From the NCBI GenBank assembly GCA_965218875.1, contig OZ244707.1:2356001-2420000 (forward strand): a DNA stretch of 64,000 nucleotides, read 5' to 3'. Numbering within the stretch: the stretch's first letter is position 1; each line of letters begins with the position of its first letter. A program made the translations under genes and the position numbers. This document shows, one piece after another, positions 29,823 through 38,092 of the stretch. Below the pieces are notes generated by a model that had not been told where the DNA came from, searched no databases, and saw only the letters and a program-made list of their open reading frames with translations. Source of the DNA: CBDCMJ01 sp965218875. Its GTDB lineage: Bacteria > Chloroflexota > Dehalococcoidia > Lucifugimonadales > UBA3495.

Positions 29823-32111
29823 ATGATTACACGCATCGTCGTCATGGCGTTCGCCTGCATTGCGATCGCAGTGTTCGCCGCTTGCGGCTCCGACCCCACA
29901 GCAACCCCTACACCCACGCTCGTTCCCACCCCGACGACGGCGCCCACTATCACCCCAACGCCAACGGCGCCCGCGCCCACCGCTTCGCCAACGCCGACAC
30001 AGGACAGCTACGCCGATGGCGATCCCAGCGGCGCCTACTTCGCCCTCGACCGCGTTCTGAACATAGAGGTCGAAATCGCCCCGGAGGATTGGGACACTCT
30101 GCGCCATCAGACCCGAACCTTCGGGGACTTGATGGCGGAAATCGGGGAATACGGCCTCTCCCGTCCCTTCGCCAACATCTACACCTGGTTTTCGGGCATC
30201 GTAACCGTGGACGGCGAAACCTACTCCAACGTCGGCGTCCGCAAGAAGGGTTTCATAGGGTCCCAGAGCGACACCAAACCGTCGCTGAAGCTCCGGTTTG
30301 ACAAGTATGTGGATGACCGGTCTCTCGGCGGTGTCATCGAGCGGATGACCCTGAACAACAGCATTCAGGACCCGTCCCTGATTAACACCTGCCTGGCCTA
30401 TCAGGTCTTTGCCGTTGCCGGCCTGCCGTCGTCGCGCTGCAACTTTGCCACCGTGACGGTCAACGGCAAGAACCTGGGCCTCTACGTCCACGTCGAGGAA
30501 ATCAAGCCTCCCTTCCTGGCCCGGCACTTCGATAGCGCCGAGGGCAACCTGTATGAAGGTACGATAAGCGACTTCACCCCAGATTATCGCGGCACCTTCG
30601 AGAAGAAAACCAACGAAGACGTCGATGACTGGTCTGACATAGACGCCGTTATGGCAGCGCTGCAAGACCCCTCGGAGGCGGGGCTGGAAGCGCTGGCCAA
30701 ATCCGTCGACCTAGACCGCTTCCTGTCCTTCTGGACCACGGAAGTGCTGGTGGGCCATTGGGACGGCTATACCGGCGACCGTAACAACTACCACTTCTAC
30801 CGCGAACCCGACGGCCCCTTTGTGTTCATTCCCTGGGGAGTGGACGACACTTTCCACCTGAGGGACGACCCCAATCCCTTCGACCACGTCACCGAGCCTC
30901 CACCTTCCGTGCTGGCGCTCACCTCCATTCCCAATCGGCTGTACAACAATCCCGACTGGCGATTGAAATATGTTGTCCGCCTGAAGGAACTTATGGATAC
31001 CGTCTGGAACGAAGATGAGTTGCTGGCAAGCGTTGACCGGATGGCGGCCATCGTGCAGCAGCACGCCTTGCCCGAAGCCAGGGCGGCGGCAGCCGAAGAC
31101 ACCGGGCGCGTGCAAAAGTTCATTCTGAAACGGCGGGGCGAAATCCTGGCCGACCTCACGCCGGAACCGCCGGATTGGCCCGAACCCGAAGAGGCCGCCG
31201 CGGCTGGGGAATCAGGCTCCCTGGAACTGAGCTTTGAGACCACTTGGGGAAGCAACCAGAACCCCAACCCCTTAGCAGAAGGAGAACTCGCTTATCTGGT
31301 GTTCAACGGGACCGAGCAGCCCCTTGACAATATAGGCATAATCGCCGGTCATGCCAGCCCGGAGGAACAAGCCATCCTGCCGGGCGCCGGAGCATTGGCA
31401 TCCATAGCCGTTCTTGGCGTCGAGCCGGACGGCTCCGTTAATGGTCTAATCATTGTGCTGCCCTTGTCCCACCTGACCGGCGGCGCCACGCTGGTCATTG
31501 GCAAGGACGAAATCGCCGGGGGTGTGTGGACCATACCCTCCGGGTCCGACGTACCGGACAGTTTCTCACCCTTCACCACAGGCACCCTGGAGCTGTCGGA
31601 TGCGGGAACGGAGCCAGGCGCGGCCATTATCGGCAGCTTCTCCGGCGTCTTCGGGGAAATCCCGTCCTTCCCCGGGGACAGCGAAGGCGGCGCCGGCACA
31701 ACTGCGGCGTATACCGGCCTAGTCATAAACGAGGTGGCTGCCAAAGGCGATCCGCTGGACTGGTTTGAGCTGTACAACGCCTCTGGCGAGGAGATAGCGC
31801 TGGGCGACTTCGTGGTGTCCGACGACCTGAAGGACGCGGCCAAGCGGGTTGCCTTCCCTGACGAACTGGTAATCCCACAGGGCGGATACTTGGAAATCGA
31901 GCTGGACAAGGACGGCTGGCCCGGTTTCGCTCTGGGCGGGGACGAAGAGTTGGGCATCTGGACAGCGGACGGCGCGCTGGTGGCCGAGGTTGATTGGGAC
32001 GAAGGGCAGGCGGGTGAGGGTATGAGCTTCGCGCGGGTGCCGGACGCTATCGGAGAGTTCCGGACGGTCGGCAACCCCACGCCGGGCGCCGCAAACCAGA
32101 GTGGCAACTGA
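29823..32111 (+). CDS. CotH kinase-like lipoprotein with C-terminal lamin-tail domain
   Basis: A 762-residue exported lipoprotein. Residues 1-21 form a signal peptide with lipobox VFAAC (Cys 21), followed by a Pro/Thr/Ala-rich linker to about residue 60. Residues ~75-450 match the CotH family (spore-coat kinase-like fold), including YSNVGVRKKGFIGSQSDTKP, NLGLYVHVEEI and RNNYHFYREPDGPFVFIPWG. The C-terminal ~130 residues resemble a lamin-tail domain: LVINEVAAKGDPLDWFELYN. The ATG is chosen by the signal peptide. Location is the outer face of the membrane; the phosphorylated partner, if any, is unknown. Confidence 0.82.
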   Translation: MITRIVVMAFACIAIAVFAACGSDPTATPTPTLVPTPTTAPTITPTPTAPAPTASPTPTQDSYADGDPSGAYFALDRVLNIEVEIAPEDWDTLRHQTRTFGDLMAEIGEYGLSRPFANIYTWFSGIVTVDGETYSNVGVRKKGFIGSQSDTKPSLKLRFDKYVDDRSLGGVIERMTLNNSIQDPSLINTCLAYQVFAVAGLPSSRCNFATVTVNGKNLGLYVHVEEIKPPFLARHFDSAEGNLYEGTISDFTPDYRGTFEKKTNEDVDDWSDIDAVMAALQDPSEAGLEALAKSVDLDRFLSFWTTEVLVGHWDGYTGDRNNYHFYREPDGPFVFIPWGVDDTFHLRDDPNPFDHVTEPPPSVLALTSIPNRLYNNPDWRLKYVVRLKELMDTVWNEDELLASVDRMAAIVQQHALPEARAAAAEDTGRVQKFILKRRGEILADLTPEPPDWPEPEEAAAAGESGSLELSFETTWGSNQNPNPLAEGELAYLVFNGTEQPLDNIGIIAGHASPEEQAILPGAGALASIAVLGVEPDGSVNGLIIVLPLSHLTGGATLVIGKDEIAGGVWTIPSGSDVPDSFSPFTTGTLELSDAGTEPGAAIIGSFSGVFGEIPSFPGDSEGGAGTTAAYTGLVINEVAAKGDPLDWFELYNASGEEIALGDFVVSDDLKDAAKRVAFPDELVIPQGGYLEIELDKDGWPGFALGGDEELGIWTADGALVAEVDWDEGQAGEGMSFARVPDAIGEFRTVGNPTPGAANQSGN

Positions 32112-32123
32112 CCGCAAGCCTTC

Positions 32124-32363
32124 TTATTTGAAATACTCCCGGTTCTTGCGGACGTACTCCCGCCACTTGGCGGGGACGGCGAACTCGTCGAAGATGGCGT
32201 TTACCGGGCAGACCGACTCGCAGTAGGAGCAGTCAATGCAGGTGGCTGGGTCTATATAGTACATGTCGTCTTCGTCGGTGGTTTGGATGCAATCTACGGG
32301 GCAGACCTCCACGCAGGTGGCATCCTTAACCCCAATACAGGGCTCCGCAATCACATACGGCAT
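32124..32363 (-). CDS. Seven-iron ferredoxin
   Basis: A 79-residue electron carrier closely resembling the Thermus seven-iron ferredoxin (CIGVKDATCVEVCPVDC). Cysteines are at 9, 17, 21, 25, 42, 45, 48 and 52. By family precedent Cys 9, 17 and 52 bind a [3Fe-4S] cluster and Cys 21, 42, 45 and 48 a [4Fe-4S] cluster, leaving Cys 25 free. The C-terminal helix WREYVRKNREYFK matches the family. The frame is open 39 codons upstream, but MPYVIAEPCIG is the proper start. The gene diverges from a LysR-type regulator and converges on the CotH-like gene with a 12-base gap. Confidence 0.92.
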   Translation of the reverse strand: MPYVIAEPCIGVKDATCVEVCPVDCIQTTDEDDMYYIDPATCIDCSYCESVCPVNAIFDEFAVPAKWREYVRKNREYFK

Positions 32364-32487
32364 ACTGTTCCGCTGAGACGATGGTTTAAAAGGATGGTCG
32401 GATACGCCGCGGCGCCTCCCGAGTTGCTCGATCGAGTCAACGACCGGCCGTCCCGGACAGCCGGCAGCCGCGGGGGGCACACACTCA

Positions 32488-32517
32488 ATTCTTGATTTTG
32501 GGCGCGTATTCTGTCAA
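32488..32517 (-). promoter_or_regulatory. Promoter of the ferredoxin gene
   Basis: On the minus strand a perfect TTGACA (32512-32517) is followed after 18 bases by AAGAAT (32488-32493, four of six). Transcription would start near 32481 towards the ferredoxin gene. Confidence 0.5.
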
Positions 32518-32528
32518 GCTATGGTATA

Positions 32529-32543
32529 TGATGTTTTGTATCA
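32529..32543. promoter_or_regulatory. LysR-type operator candidate
   Basis: TGAT-N7-ATCA (32529-32543) fits the T-N11-A dyad of LysR-family binding sites. It lies about 55 bases upstream of the predicted ferredoxin start point and between the divergent genes, the usual position of a LysR activation site. Confidence 0.45.
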
Positions 32544-32574
32544 AACAGATGGATGCGACACCGGGGAGCGGGGT

Positions 32575-33531
32575 ATGGAACTTCGAGAGCTTGTGAGCTT
32601 CTACCACGTTGCTCGACTTAGCAGCGTCTCCAAAGCGGCCAGAACGCTGGAAGTGGGTCAACCCACGGTGACGACTCACCTGAGGAAGCTGGAGGGAGAG
32701 TTCGGCATCACCCTTTTCGACCGAATCAAGCGCCCGATACAACTGACGCTGGAAGGCGCCACCCTGCTGGAACTGGTGACCCCGGTGGTCGAGGCGGTGG
32801 ATACTCTGAAGACCCAGATGAACTACGCGGAGCACCGGGGGTCCTTCGTGGTAGCGGGCTATCCTGACTTGGTGACCAGCTACCTGCCCAAGAGTATCCA
32901 GTCGTTTAGCGCCAAATACCCCCAGGTGAGGCTCCGTCTGCTGGCGCGGTCTTACACTCCACTGATACAGATGGTGAAGTCAGGGGAAATAGACTTGGCC
33001 CTGTGTTCGCCGCCCCCGCAGGAAGACACTACCCTTCACTTTCAGGAGTTATTTGACTACAACATGGTCCTGCTCACCCCGCCGGACCATCCCTTGCTGA
33101 AGAAGCACGTGGTGGAATTGAGAGACATAGCGGAGTGGCCCATGATCCTCCCGGGCCCCGGCAGCCTGACCGCACAAAAGGTGGAGCAGGCGCTGAGAAG
33201 CGCCAGGATTCCTTTCGACGTAAGCCTGGCCATGGACGACAGCCAGTCCATAATCCGGTACGTGGCCATCGGGATGGGGGTGGCCATATGCAACGACTTC
33301 AACGTCCATGCCGATGACCACCGGCGCATCGGGGTTATACCAATAGACCACCTGTTCTCCGGCTCGACCGTCGGCATATGTACCCTCACGGGCAAGTTCC
33401 TGGGTCAGGCCATCCAAAACTTCATCAACACCATGATGGACGACTTGCAGGGGTTCCAGCCGGACCGCTGGGAGTGGCCTATACCAGCAGACGGCTCCAC
33501 CGAGTTGCCCCGCGTCGCCGTCGGGCGATAA
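32575..33531 (+). CDS. LysR-family transcriptional regulator
   Basis: A 318-residue regulator with an N-terminal winged helix (MELRELVSFYHVARLSSVSKAARTL and QPTVTTHLRKLE split over residues 1-45) and a C-terminal periplasmic-binding-like effector domain. The recognition helix and the LFDRIKRPIQLT segment resemble the CysB/Cbl branch, which responds to sulfur metabolites, but this is only a resemblance. ATG 32575 after GGAGCGGGGT fits the family start, not the open frame at 32521. Divergent from the ferredoxin gene, which is the likely target. Confidence 0.88.
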   Translation: MELRELVSFYHVARLSSVSKAARTLEVGQPTVTTHLRKLEGEFGITLFDRIKRPIQLTLEGATLLELVTPVVEAVDTLKTQMNYAEHRGSFVVAGYPDLVTSYLPKSIQSFSAKYPQVRLRLLARSYTPLIQMVKSGEIDLALCSPPPQEDTTLHFQELFDYNMVLLTPPDHPLLKKHVVELRDIAEWPMILPGPGSLTAQKVEQALRSARIPFDVSLAMDDSQSIIRYVAIGMGVAICNDFNVHADDHRRIGVIPIDHLFSGSTVGICTLTGKFLGQAIQNFINTMMDDLQGFQPDRWEWPIPADGSTELPRVAVGR

Positions 33532-33592
33532 GGTTGCGGGACTTACCGGGGGTCGAAATCCCCGGCTACCCACCGTTCGCCCCGGTCCGTGC

Positions 33593-33811
33593 TCAAGAGA
33601 TGTCCGGCGCGTCGTCCTTGGTGATGGCCCTGGGGACCACCTCCCGCACCCTCCGGGCCAGGTAGGATCTCGGCAACAGGACGTCGCGTCCGCACTTCCG
33701 GCAAGTCATGCCGATATCCGCTCCCAGCCTCATCACCTCCCACAGGCTGCCGCCGCAGGGATGGGCCTTTTTCATTCTCAGCACGTCGCCAAGTCTCAGT
33801 TCTAGGACCAT
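33593..33811 (-). CDS. DUF951 family protein
   Basis: A 72-residue protein matching the DUF951 family known mainly from Gram-positive bacteria: LRLGDVLRMKKAHPCGGSLW, VMRLGADIGMTCRKCGRDV and a basic C-terminal helix. The two CxxC-like cysteines and the HPCG motif suggest a small zinc-binding or nucleic-acid-associated protein, but the function is unknown. Its ATG lies inside the last codons of pyrF (10-base overlap), so translation is coupled to pyrF. Confidence 0.85.
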   Translation of the reverse strand: MVLELRLGDVLRMKKAHPCGGSLWEVMRLGADIGMTCRKCGRDVLLPRSYLARRVREVVPRAITKDDAPDIS

Positions 33812-34638
33812 CCCCTGCCCCCGGACGCCAACACCCGGTTGATGTCCTCGCGCAGTTCCTCCGTCCTGGCCCGGGCCGCCGCGGCGTAGTCCGCGCCGCT
33901 CGACGCGTAGATGATGCCGCGAGACGAATTCACGATGGCCAGACGCCCGCGTGTGTCGGTCCCCAGTTCCACCGCGGCCTGCAAGTCTCCTCCCTGCGCG
34001 CCGACCCCCGGAATAAGGATTGGCATGTCCGGGCAGGCGGCCCGCACTTCCCGCAGCTGTTGGGGGTAGGTGGCGCCCACCACCAGGCCAATGTTGCCCG
34101 TCCGGTTCCAGGACCGGGACAACCTCGCCAGGTGCTGGTGTACGGCAATGGGCCCCTTCCCGCTGTCTACGGTCAAATCCTGAAGGTCTGCGGACCCGGG
34201 GTTAGAGCCGCGGCACCAGACAAATGCCCCGCGCTCCGCGTCTTCCAGGAAGGGCGCTATGGAGTCCAGCCCGCCCCAGGCGTTGACGGTGACGGCGTCG
34301 AACCCCCACACTTCGAAGGCGGCCCTGGCGTAAGCCTCCCCGCTGGGCCCCACGTCGCCCCGCTTGCCGTCGCCGATGACCAGGGTGTCGGGCGACACCC
34401 GGTGGATGTACTCTACGGTGCTCCCCAGGGCCTGCAGGCCCGCCAACCCCAGTGCCTCGTAGAAGGCGAGGTTCGGCTTGTAGGCGCATACCAGGTCACG
34501 GGTAGCGTCCACGATGGCCCGGTTGAACTCCAGGACGTCCGGCGTGGGCAGGCGGTCTGGGTCCGGGTCGAGGCCCACGCACACGAGGCTCCGGTTGACC
34601 TGACATGCCCGCTCCAGACGGCCCAAGAACCCGCTCAT
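33802..34638 (-). CDS. pyrF: Orotidine 5'-phosphate decarboxylase
   Basis: A 278-residue TIM-barrel enzyme making UMP from OMP. The catalytic DGKRGDVG motif is intact, with VCVGLDPDPDRLP near the start and VCAYKPNLAFYEALG. Sequence style (GATYPQQLREVRAACPDMPILIPGVGAQGGD) is that of the longer type 2 bacterial enzymes. ATG 34638 gives the canonical MSGFLGRLERA start; the frame is open to 34698. It is about 5 kb from the carB end of the pyr operon and on the opposite strand. I see no PyrR site upstream, so its control probably differs. Confidence 0.93.
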   Translation of the reverse strand: MSGFLGRLERACQVNRSLVCVGLDPDPDRLPTPDVLEFNRAIVDATRDLVCAYKPNLAFYEALGLAGLQALGSTVEYIHRVSPDTLVIGDGKRGDVGPSGEAYARAAFEVWGFDAVTVNAWGGLDSIAPFLEDAERGAFVWCRGSNPGSADLQDLTVDSGKGPIAVHQHLARLSRSWNRTGNIGLVVGATYPQQLREVRAACPDMPILIPGVGAQGGDLQAAVELGTDTRGRLAIVNSSRGIIYASSGADYAAAARARTEELREDINRVLASGGRGWS

Positions 34639-35084
34639 ACCTAACCTTGTGCGCCCTGGGAAGGCGGCGGCCGCGCTCCGCGTCCGGTCTCGCGCCAACC
34701 CGTTTGCCTGGTGAGGCGACTCACGGCGCCGAATTTGCGTCCATTGTCATACTTTGAGGTGAAGGTGGCAACCGGCAAGGCCGCTCTGCCCCAGGCCCCA
34801 AAGCAAGGGTGTCGGCCCGTTGCCCCCGAAGCCGGGCGTTGTTACCATTGCCCGATAGCCGCCCCCCGGCGTTAATACCCAAGCCGGGGTTGGTTTACAT
34901 AAGGCTCGGAACGCGGCCCGGAGAGGGCAGCTCTGGCTCCCGTGTCGACTGACAGGGCGGCCTGGCGGTCACCGCGCGCGCTGGCGAGGCGGTGGGCGGC
35001 ATGTTGCCACGAAGTATCCGGCTATTGCCGGCCAGCTTCCCAGGCGCTCGGTGTCCCCGTCACGTATCCCAGGAGAGGCGCGTT
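34639..35084. other. Divergent promoter region of pyrF and sfsA
   Basis: About 445 bases without a credible gene. A hairpin CCCCGGC-N12-GCCGGGG lies near 34863-34888. No strong promoter hexamers were identified on either strand. Confidence 0.35.
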
Positions 35085-35774
35085 TTGGACTATTCGGACG
35101 ACCTGGTGGAGGGCCGGTTCAAAGTTCGCCTCAACCGCTTCCTCGCCCTGGTGGAGGCGGGAGGGCGCGAGGTGGGGGTCCACGTGGCCAACTCGGGCCG
35201 CATGCACGAACTCCTGGTCCCCGGCCGCCGGGTGCTCGTCTGGCCCCGGCCCGGACGGCACCGCAAGACGGGCTTCGACCTGGCGCTGGTGGACCTGGGA
35301 GGACCGCTGGTGTCGGCCGACGCGAGGCTGCCCAACCTGTTGGTGGCTGAGGCATGGGTCCAGGGCAGGCTGTCCCAGTTCGCCGGTTATACCAGCATCA
35401 GGCGGGAGGTCGCCTCAGGAGAGAGCCGCCTTGACCTCATGCTAGAGGGTCCAGCCGGCCAGTGCTACCTGGAGACCAAGTCGGTCACCCTCGTCATCGA
35501 CGGTGTGGGATTGTTCCCCGACGCCCCCACCACCAGGGGAGTCAAGCACGTCCACAGCTTGATGAAGGTCGTGGAGAGCGGACGCCGGGCGGCGGTGGTG
35601 TTCGTAGTGCAGCGGGACGACTGCGAGGCTTTCGCGCCACATGACGCCGCTGACCCGGCTTTTGGGGCCGCTCTGCGAGAGGGAGTTGCGGCCGGGGTTG
35701 AAGCCTTCGCCTACAACTGCCGCGTCACCGAGAAGACAATCGAGCTAGGGGACGGCCTACCCGTGCGGCTCTGA
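35085..35774 (+). CDS. sfsA: SfsA-family DNA/RNA nuclease protein
   Basis: A 229-residue protein of the sugar fermentation stimulation (SfsA) family, a nuclease-fold protein linked to nucleic acid binding. It shows VEGRFKVRLNRFLALVEAGG, HVANSGRMHELLVPGRRV, the ETKSVTLV segment with the conserved Glu-Lys pair, and FPDAPTTRGVKHV. The start is TTG 35085 (LDYSDDLVEGRF), placed by an AGGAGAGG ribosome-binding site 7 bases upstream; the open frame to 34992 has no family match. It reads together with the DNA glycosylase 32 bases downstream. Confidence 0.9.
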   Translation: MDYSDDLVEGRFKVRLNRFLALVEAGGREVGVHVANSGRMHELLVPGRRVLVWPRPGRHRKTGFDLALVDLGGPLVSADARLPNLLVAEAWVQGRLSQFAGYTSIRREVASGESRLDLMLEGPAGQCYLETKSVTLVIDGVGLFPDAPTTRGVKHVHSLMKVVESGRRAAVVFVVQRDDCEAFAPHDAADPAFGAALREGVAAGVEAFAYNCRVTEKTIELGDGLPVRL

Positions 35775-35806
35775 ATTCGTCGGGCCCGGGTCGACGGAAG
35801 TGAGAT

Positions 35807-36562
35807 ATGCCGGACACCGGCGACGGACCTTGCGAAGCCTCAACCTTGCAACCCGTTCAGAAAGCCGCGGCCCCTCAACCCACTCTTATGGAGATGTACC
35901 GGCGGCTCTATGCCCGTTACGGCCCTCAGGGTTGGTGGCCCGGCGACGGGCCGCTGGACGTGGTCATTGGCGCCATTCTAACCCAGGCCTCCTCGTGGAC
36001 CAACGTCGAGCTGGCCATAGACAGCCTCAAGAGGGCGGGACACTGGTCGTTACAGTCCATCCACGCCTCTCCGGTCGAAGAACTGGCCGCGGTCATACGT
36101 TCGTGCGGCTACTTCAACGCCAAGGCCCGGAAACTGAAAGCTTTTGCGGCCCACGTGGTCGACCACTACGACGGCAGCCTGACAGCCCTGCTGGACCAGA
36201 GCCCGGGCCCGCTGCGGTGGGAGTTGCTGTCCATCCACGGCATCGGACCGGAGACGGCGGACGACATCCTGACCTACGCGGCGGGCAAGCCTTCCTTCGT
36301 GATTGACCAGTACACAAAGAGGCTCTTGGGCCGGATCGGACTGGCTCCCCAGGGCGCCTCCGGCGGATACGACGCCTATCAGGACCTGTTCCACCGCAGT
36401 CTTCCTCTCGATCTGCCGTTATTTCAGGAATATCACGCGCTTATCGATCATCATGCCAAGACCACCTGCGCCAAGACGCCCAAGTGCTCGGGCTGCTGCC
36501 TGGCGGACGTCTGCGCCGCGGGGTCTGCGTTTCTGGCCGGTCGAAGCCCGGCCTCGGCATGA
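35807..36562 (+). CDS. HhH-GPD DNA glycosylase with [4Fe-4S] motif (MagIII/EndoIII-like)
   Basis: A 251-residue base-excision repair glycosylase. The fold starts near residue 27 (MEMYRRLYARYGPQGWW). The helix-hairpin-helix SIHGIGPETADDIL near 142-155 and the catalytic Asp in FVIDQYTKRLLG near 164 are present. The bifunctional lyase Lys of EndoIII is Glu here (GIGPETAD), which argues for a monofunctional glycosylase, as in 3-methyladenine glycosylase III. A C-terminal cysteine cluster CAKTPKCSGCCLADVC resembles the iron-sulfur loop. It follows sfsA at 32 bases. Confidence 0.85.
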   Translation: MPDTGDGPCEASTLQPVQKAAAPQPTLMEMYRRLYARYGPQGWWPGDGPLDVVIGAILTQASSWTNVELAIDSLKRAGHWSLQSIHASPVEELAAVIRSCGYFNAKARKLKAFAAHVVDHYDGSLTALLDQSPGPLRWELLSIHGIGPETADDILTYAAGKPSFVIDQYTKRLLGRIGLAPQGASGGYDAYQDLFHRSLPLDLPLFQEYHALIDHHAKTTCAKTPKCSGCCLADVCAAGSAFLAGRSPASA

Positions 36563-36593
36563 ACCGCCGCAAACCCCGGCGAGCAGGACGCCG

Positions 36594-36622
36594 TTGACGG
36601 CCCTGTTGCCCGTTGCTATTAT
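36594..36622 (+). promoter_or_regulatory. Promoter of the cupin gene
   Basis: TTGACG (36594-36599) and TATTAT (36617-36622) each match five of six consensus positions with the ideal 17-base spacer. The expected start is near 36629, about 105 bases before the cupin ATG. Confidence 0.6.
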
Positions 36623-36733
36623 TGGCCGGGTCCCGCACCTGTGCCCAGGCCGGAACGCCCCGGCCGGCGCCTGGGTCTCCGGGATTGGGGCAGTTGGGAC
36701 CGCGGACCCAAGTCATCCGGGAGGAGAAGCGCC

Positions 36734-37084
36734 ATGCAGGTAGTCAGGGTATACACCGGGGACGACGGCGAGTCCCACTTCGAGGAGTTGGACCTTCCCT
36801 ACGAGAACATCGCCAATGCCGAGGTGACGGCGATGCAGTCCGCCAGCGGAGTCCAATTCCGCCGGACGACTTCCGGCGACTTCATCGATTGGCACCCCGC
36901 ACCGCGCCGCCAGTACGTCATCACCCTGCAGGGGCAGGCGGAGATCGGCATCGGAGACGGCACCAAGCGCATATTCAATCCGGGGGACGTGCTCTTGGCC
37001 GACGACCTTACCGGACGGGGGCACACTACCGCCGCGGTGGGAGGGACGGCCCGCGTTTCAGTCGCCATCCCCATAGTCGACTAG
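36734..37084 (+). CDS. Cupin-domain protein
   Basis: A 116-residue single-domain cupin. After an N-terminal MQVVRVYTGDDGESHFEELD, the two cupin motifs appear as DWHPAPRRQYVITLQGQAEI and FNPGDVLLADDLTGRGHTT. The usual metal ligands are reduced, with His in the first and last segments. Similar small cupins occur as stand-alone proteins of unknown catalytic role, sometimes beside ring- or acid-degrading enzymes. ATG 36734 follows GGGAGGAGAAG. The hydrolase gene begins about 145 bases downstream. Confidence 0.78.
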   Translation: MQVVRVYTGDDGESHFEELDLPYENIANAEVTAMQSASGVQFRRTTSGDFIDWHPAPRRQYVITLQGQAEIGIGDGTKRIFNPGDVLLADDLTGRGHTTAAVGGTARVSVAIPIVD

Positions 37085-37230
37085 CCCTGCACCCGGCTGT
37101 CCGGACCAAAGCCATTTCCCCGGCGCCGGTGGGCGCCCCGACGTACTTCGGCCCAACACGGCCCGGAATTTGGCGGGGACCCCGGCGCGGGCCTAGTGGT
37201 CTGAGCAGAGGAATATCGAGGAGTCGCAGC

Positions 37231-38037
37231 ATGCCCTTCGCCAGGCTCGACGATTCCCTGGAAACGTACTACGAGGACGACGACTTCACCGACCCCTGGC
37301 GGGAGCCGGAAGCCGTGGTGCTCCACCATGGCAACGCCAAGAACTCCCGGCTCTGGTACGCCTGGGTGCCGCTGCTGGCCCGCCAATACCGGGTGATTCG
37401 CCTGGACGCCCGGGGGTTCGGACGGTCCACCATCCCCCCGGAAGGCTACACCTGGTCCCTGGGCAACTTCGCCGGCGACCTGCTGCACCTGATGGACTTC
37501 CTGGGGCTGGAGAAGGTGCACCTCATAGGGGAAACCGTGGGAGGCACCATCTCCCTGCAGTTCGCTCACCAGCACCCGGAGAGACTGCGTTCGCTGACGG
37601 TATGCACGTCACCCTACAAGTTTGCCGGGGTGCCCACCTACGGAGAGTACTACAAGATGGTGCAAGAGGAAGGCGTTGCCGGCTGGGTGCGCAACACGGC
37701 CGACCGGCGGGTGGACCCGGCCTCGAACCCTGACCACCACCGGTGGTACGTGGGGGAGATGTCGCAAACGTCGCAGCGGGTGGTGCTGGAGACCCTGGCC
37801 TATCTGGCCACCCAGGACCTGACCCCGATATTGGGGGAGATTCAAACACCCACCCTGATCCTGGCGTCCCAGGGCAGCGCCGCCGGCAGTCCCGATCGCA
37901 CTCAGGGTATGGCCCGGTTGCTGCCCAACGCCAGGTTGGCTATGCTCCCCGGCACCAGCGGCTACGTACAGCACTCGGCGCCGGAGCGTTGCGTCGCCGC
38001 CTGGCGGGAGTTTGTGGGCCGGCTTGGCCACCGCTAA
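37231..38037 (+). CDS. Alpha/beta hydrolase with threonine at the nucleophile elbow
   Basis: A 268-residue alpha/beta hydrolase of the 3-oxoadipate enol-lactonase-like group. VVLHHGNAKNSRLWYAWVPL holds the oxyanion region and LDARGFGRSTIPPEGYTW the next strand. The nucleophile elbow is LIGETVGGTISLQFAHQ, giving Gly-Glu-Thr-Val-Gly, so Thr 102 replaces the usual Ser. A histidine in GTSGYVQHSAPE could serve as the base. The change may alter or abolish hydrolase activity. ATG 37231 is preferred to the much longer open frame from 36613, which overlaps the cupin gene. Confidence 0.82.
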   Translation: MPFARLDDSLETYYEDDDFTDPWREPEAVVLHHGNAKNSRLWYAWVPLLARQYRVIRLDARGFGRSTIPPEGYTWSLGNFAGDLLHLMDFLGLEKVHLIGETVGGTISLQFAHQHPERLRSLTVCTSPYKFAGVPTYGEYYKMVQEEGVAGWVRNTADRRVDPASNPDHHRWYVGEMSQTSQRVVLETLAYLATQDLTPILGEIQTPTLILASQGSAAGSPDRTQGMARLLPNARLAMLPGTSGYVQHSAPERCVAAWREFVGRLGHR

Positions 38038-38092
38038 CGTCCCGCGCGCCGGAATCCTGCCCACACCGTCATCGCCGCCGCGGCCCGCTCGT

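Noticed and set aside
36613..37230. N-terminal extension of the alpha/beta hydrolase frame
   Set aside because: It overlaps the cupin gene in another frame and has no domain; the hydrolase fold starts at 37231.
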